Assembly: GCF_900105385.1 (NCBI RefSeq)
Contig: NZ_LT629772.1
Coordinates: 5,642,001 to 5,706,000, forward strand
Reading direction: 5' to 3'
Source of the DNA: Microlunatus soli
GTDB taxonomy: Bacteria > Actinomycetota > Actinomycetes > Propionibacteriales > Propionibacteriaceae
Length of the DNA stretch: 64,000 bases
In this document: piece after piece, positions 62,153-64,000 of the stretch
How the letters are laid out: every line of letters starts with the position of its first letter
Position numbering within the stretch: position 1 is the stretch's first letter
Made by a program: the position numbers and the translations under genes
Notes under the pieces: generated by a model
What the model saw: only the letters and a program-made list of their open reading frames with translations
The model's database searches: none
Told to the model about the DNA's origin: nothing

Positions 62153-62207
62153 TTGACTTTTCGATGTCCTGCAGCCTAAGTTGTCGGCGACTCGGCTCTC
62201 TCGGAGG
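62153..62207 (+). promoter_or_regulatory. Promoter and ribosome site of the symporter gene
   Basis: TTGACT (62153-62158) and TAAGTT (62177-62182) form a -35/-10 pair with 18-bp spacing. GGAGG at 62203-62207 precedes the ATG at 62219. Confidence 0.6.
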
Positions 62208-62218
62208 ATCAAGCAGCG

Positions 62219-63523
62219 ATGGCGCAGCCAACACGACGGATCAAACACGCAACCCTTGCCTCGACGGTGGGCACGGCACTGGAGTGGTACGACTTCTCCC
62301 TGTACGGGACAGCGGCCGCCCTCGTGCTGCCCAAGGTCTTCTTCCCCAGCGACGACCCGGCGATCGGGGTGCTGTCCTCACTGGCGACGTTCGCCGTCGG
62401 CTTCCTGGCCCGGCCGATCGGTGGCGTGATCATCGGCCTGCTCGGTGACCGCTTCGGCCGCCGCCAGATGCTCTTCGTCACCCTGTTGTTGATGTCGGCA
62501 TCGTCGGTGCTGATCGGCTGCCTGCCGTCGCACGCCACGATCGGGCTGCTGGCGCCGATCCTGCTGGTGGTGCTGCGAGTCCTCCAGGGGCTCGGTGCCG
62601 GTGGTGAGTACGCAGGAGCGATGCTGCTGTCGGCCGAGCATGCTCAAGCCAAGCATCGAGGACTGAACGCGTCGATCGCCAGTGTCGGCAACGCCGTCGG
62701 CTCGGTGATCGCGACTGCGGTGTTCTTCCTGGTGCAGGGCCTGATGTCCGATGCGGCGTTCCTGTCCTGGGGATGGCGGATCCCCTTCCTGCTCAGCTTC
62801 GTGCTGGCCGTCGCAGGCTTCGTGATCCGGATGAAGGTGACCGACAGCCCGGAATTCACCGCTGCCGTCGCCGAGCGCGGCGTGGTCCGGGGCCGGTTCG
62901 CCGACATGTTCGCCGAGGGCGGTCGCCGGATCCCGCTGGCGATGCTGATGAGCATTGCACCCAACGTGCTCAGCTATCTGCCATCGGTATATGCGTTGAG
63001 CTATCTGGCGACGTCGGTAGGGACGGCGTCCTGGGTCGGCCTGGTAGGCATCATCATCGCCAACCTGCTGAAGTTGATCACTATTCCGACGGCGGGATGG
63101 CTGTCCGACCGGTTCGGCGGCAAGCCGATCATGATCATCGGATCGATCGCCGGCGCGGTGCTGTTCTATCCCTTCTTCTTCATGCTGGACAGCGGCACCC
63201 CGGTGATCATCTGGGCGGCGTTGGTGATGATCTTCACGCTCTGCTGCGACATGTCGCTGGCATCACAGGCGTCGATGCTGTCGATGTTGTTCCCGGTCCG
63301 GCTGCGCTACACCTCGGTCACCTTCAGCCGTGAGATCACCGGCGCGATCGTCGGCGGAACGCTGCCGTTGGTTGCGGCCTGGCTGACCGGCCTCGGCGGC
63401 GGCCAGCCGTGGTTGGTCTGTGTCTACTGCGGTGTGCTCTGTCTGTTGTGTGCAGCCGGCACGGCGGCGCTGCCCAGGACCGACGCCCACCAACTCGAGC
63501 GGGACGCGGCGGTGAGTCGCTGA
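62219..63523 (+). CDS. MHS-family (metabolite:H+ symporter) MFS transporter
   Basis: The 434-residue protein has twelve membrane segments, the MHS start ALEWYDFSLYGTAAALVLPKVFF, the loop GLLGDRFGRRQML and GLGAGGEYAGAMLLSAEH. Related carriers move citrate, alpha-ketoglutarate, shikimate, proline/betaine and similar acids with protons. Neighbouring genes suggest it imports the ligand of the LacI-type regulator. A paralogous unknown gene begins two bases after its stop. Confidence 0.93.
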   Translation: MAQPTRRIKHATLASTVGTALEWYDFSLYGTAAALVLPKVFFPSDDPAIGVLSSLATFAVGFLARPIGGVIIGLLGDRFGRRQMLFVTLLLMSASSVLIGCLPSHATIGLLAPILLVVLRVLQGLGAGGEYAGAMLLSAEHAQAKHRGLNASIASVGNAVGSVIATAVFFLVQGLMSDAAFLSWGWRIPFLLSFVLAVAGFVIRMKVTDSPEFTAAVAERGVVRGRFADMFAEGGRRIPLAMLMSIAPNVLSYLPSVYALSYLATSVGTASWVGLVGIIIANLLKLITIPTAGWLSDRFGGKPIMIIGSIAGAVLFYPFFFMLDSGTPVIIWAALVMIFTLCCDMSLASQASMLSMLFPVRLRYTSVTFSREITGAIVGGTLPLVAAWLTGLGGGQPWLVCVYCGVLCLLCAAGTAALPRTDAHQLERDAAVSR

Positions 63524-63525
63524 AC

Positions 63526-64000
63526 ATGATCAACTCGACTGGTTCGTCCACGCTGCTGCCTGGTTGGTTCCGACCGCTGCCGCGACTGCTGACCGCCGAC
63601 GACTTCGACAACGGGATGGGCGGCTGGCTCGACCTGCGTCCCAACTTCGTCGGACCCGACTTCGCCGCTCACGACGACGAGATCGACCTCGAACATTGGG
63701 GGTCGGTGATGTTGAGCAGTGCGACGTACCCCTTTTCCGGGACCCACGGGTCGGCGACCGGGACCTATTCGCTCAAGCTGGCCACCAGATTCCCTGCCGC
63801 AGCGCCGGACCAGGCGCCGGCGCCGGGCAGCATGAGCCTGGCGATCAAACGGCTGTCCCGGCCGTACGATGCCCGGCTGCTGCGGGTCGAGACCATGATC
63901 GCCTACACCACCGATCAGGATCGGCCCGGGCTCGGCGTCGATGCGATGCGTGCCTTCGGGCTGATGATCGATCTGCAGGACGCCGAGCACCGCTTCATGC
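63526..64000 (+). CDS. Protein of unknown function, N-terminal part, paralog of the gene at 61155-62111
   Basis: The first 158 codons are in the window. LPRLLTADDFDNGMGGW, THGSATGTYSLKLATR and LAIKRLSRPYDARLLRVE align with the corresponding parts of the minus-strand gene at 61155-62111, though overall identity looks modest. It starts two bases after the symporter stop, so they are co-transcribed. Right end cut by the window edge. Confidence 0.75.
   Translation, partial: MINSTGSSTLLPGWFRPLPRLLTADDFDNGMGGWLDLRPNFVGPDFAAHDDEIDLEHWGSVMLSSATYPFSGTHGSATGTYSLKLATRFPAAAPDQAPAPGSMSLAIKRLSRPYDARLLRVETMIAYTTDQDRPGLGVDAMRAFGLMIDLQDAEHRFM

Noticed and set aside
1..64000. tRNA, rRNA, insertion sequences or prophage genes
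   Set aside because: Intergenic gaps were read for cloverleaf arms, transposase motifs and flanking repeats; none was found.

Overview
The window is about 64 kb of gene-dense, high-GC DNA from an actinomycete chromosome. The core order leuC-leuD-hup-cofC-plsC-gpsA-ddl-thiL, and the later group ftsK ... rimO-pgsA-cinA-clgR, are arrangements familiar from mycobacteria and their relatives. The lysine/alanine-tailed HU protein, the F420 gene cofC and the 13E12-type DUF222/HNH protein also point to Actinomycetota. A soil propionibacterium of the Microlunatus/Friedmanniella kind would fit, but that genus-level guess is inference.

Layout. 1-11.8 kb holds housekeeping genes: leucine biosynthesis beside a divergent IclR-type regulator, the HU nucleoid protein, F420 side-chain activation (cofC), phospholipid synthesis (plsC, gpsA), an orphan ABC-permease-like protein, a transsulfuration enzyme, D-Ala-D-Ala ligase, a DUF3515 lipoprotein, an Lrp/AsnC effector-domain protein and thiL. 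11.8-36.5 kb is a nearly complete aerobic (late cobalt insertion) cobalamin island: cobQ, cobF, cobN, cobG, cobH, a cobI-cobJ fusion, cobM, cobL, a fused ChlI/ChlD chelatase motor, cobO, a cobB-cobC fusion, cobT, cobS, cobU, cobD and cobK. Two cobalamin riboswitches sit at the divergent promoters. The uroporphyrinogen-III methyltransferase (cobA) and bluB are not in the window. A toroid terpene-cyclase-like protein follows cobN, and an AbgT-family transporter follows cobK.

36.5-46 kb carries an AA10 polysaccharide monooxygenase, a CofE-like ligase with a 2H phosphoesterase, a DUF222/HNH protein, a DJ-1/PfpI protein, an Old-Yellow-Enzyme reductase with an AraC regulator, and ftsK. 46-53 kb looks like an accessory insertion between ftsK and rimO: an MFS transporter, a two-gene ABC exporter, and a membrane-anchored alpha/beta hydrolase divergent from a TetR regulator. 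53-56.3 kb returns to core genes (rimO, pgsA, cinA, clgR).

56-64 kb is a run of small regulator/enzyme pairs (VOC, YdeI-like, WYL regulator, TetR, hydrolase). It ends in a LacI-controlled locus in which two paralogous proteins of unknown function flank an MHS-type symporter; the second paralog runs off the window. No tRNA, rRNA, CRISPR array, insertion sequence or prophage was seen, and no stretch longer than about 270 bp lacks a gene.
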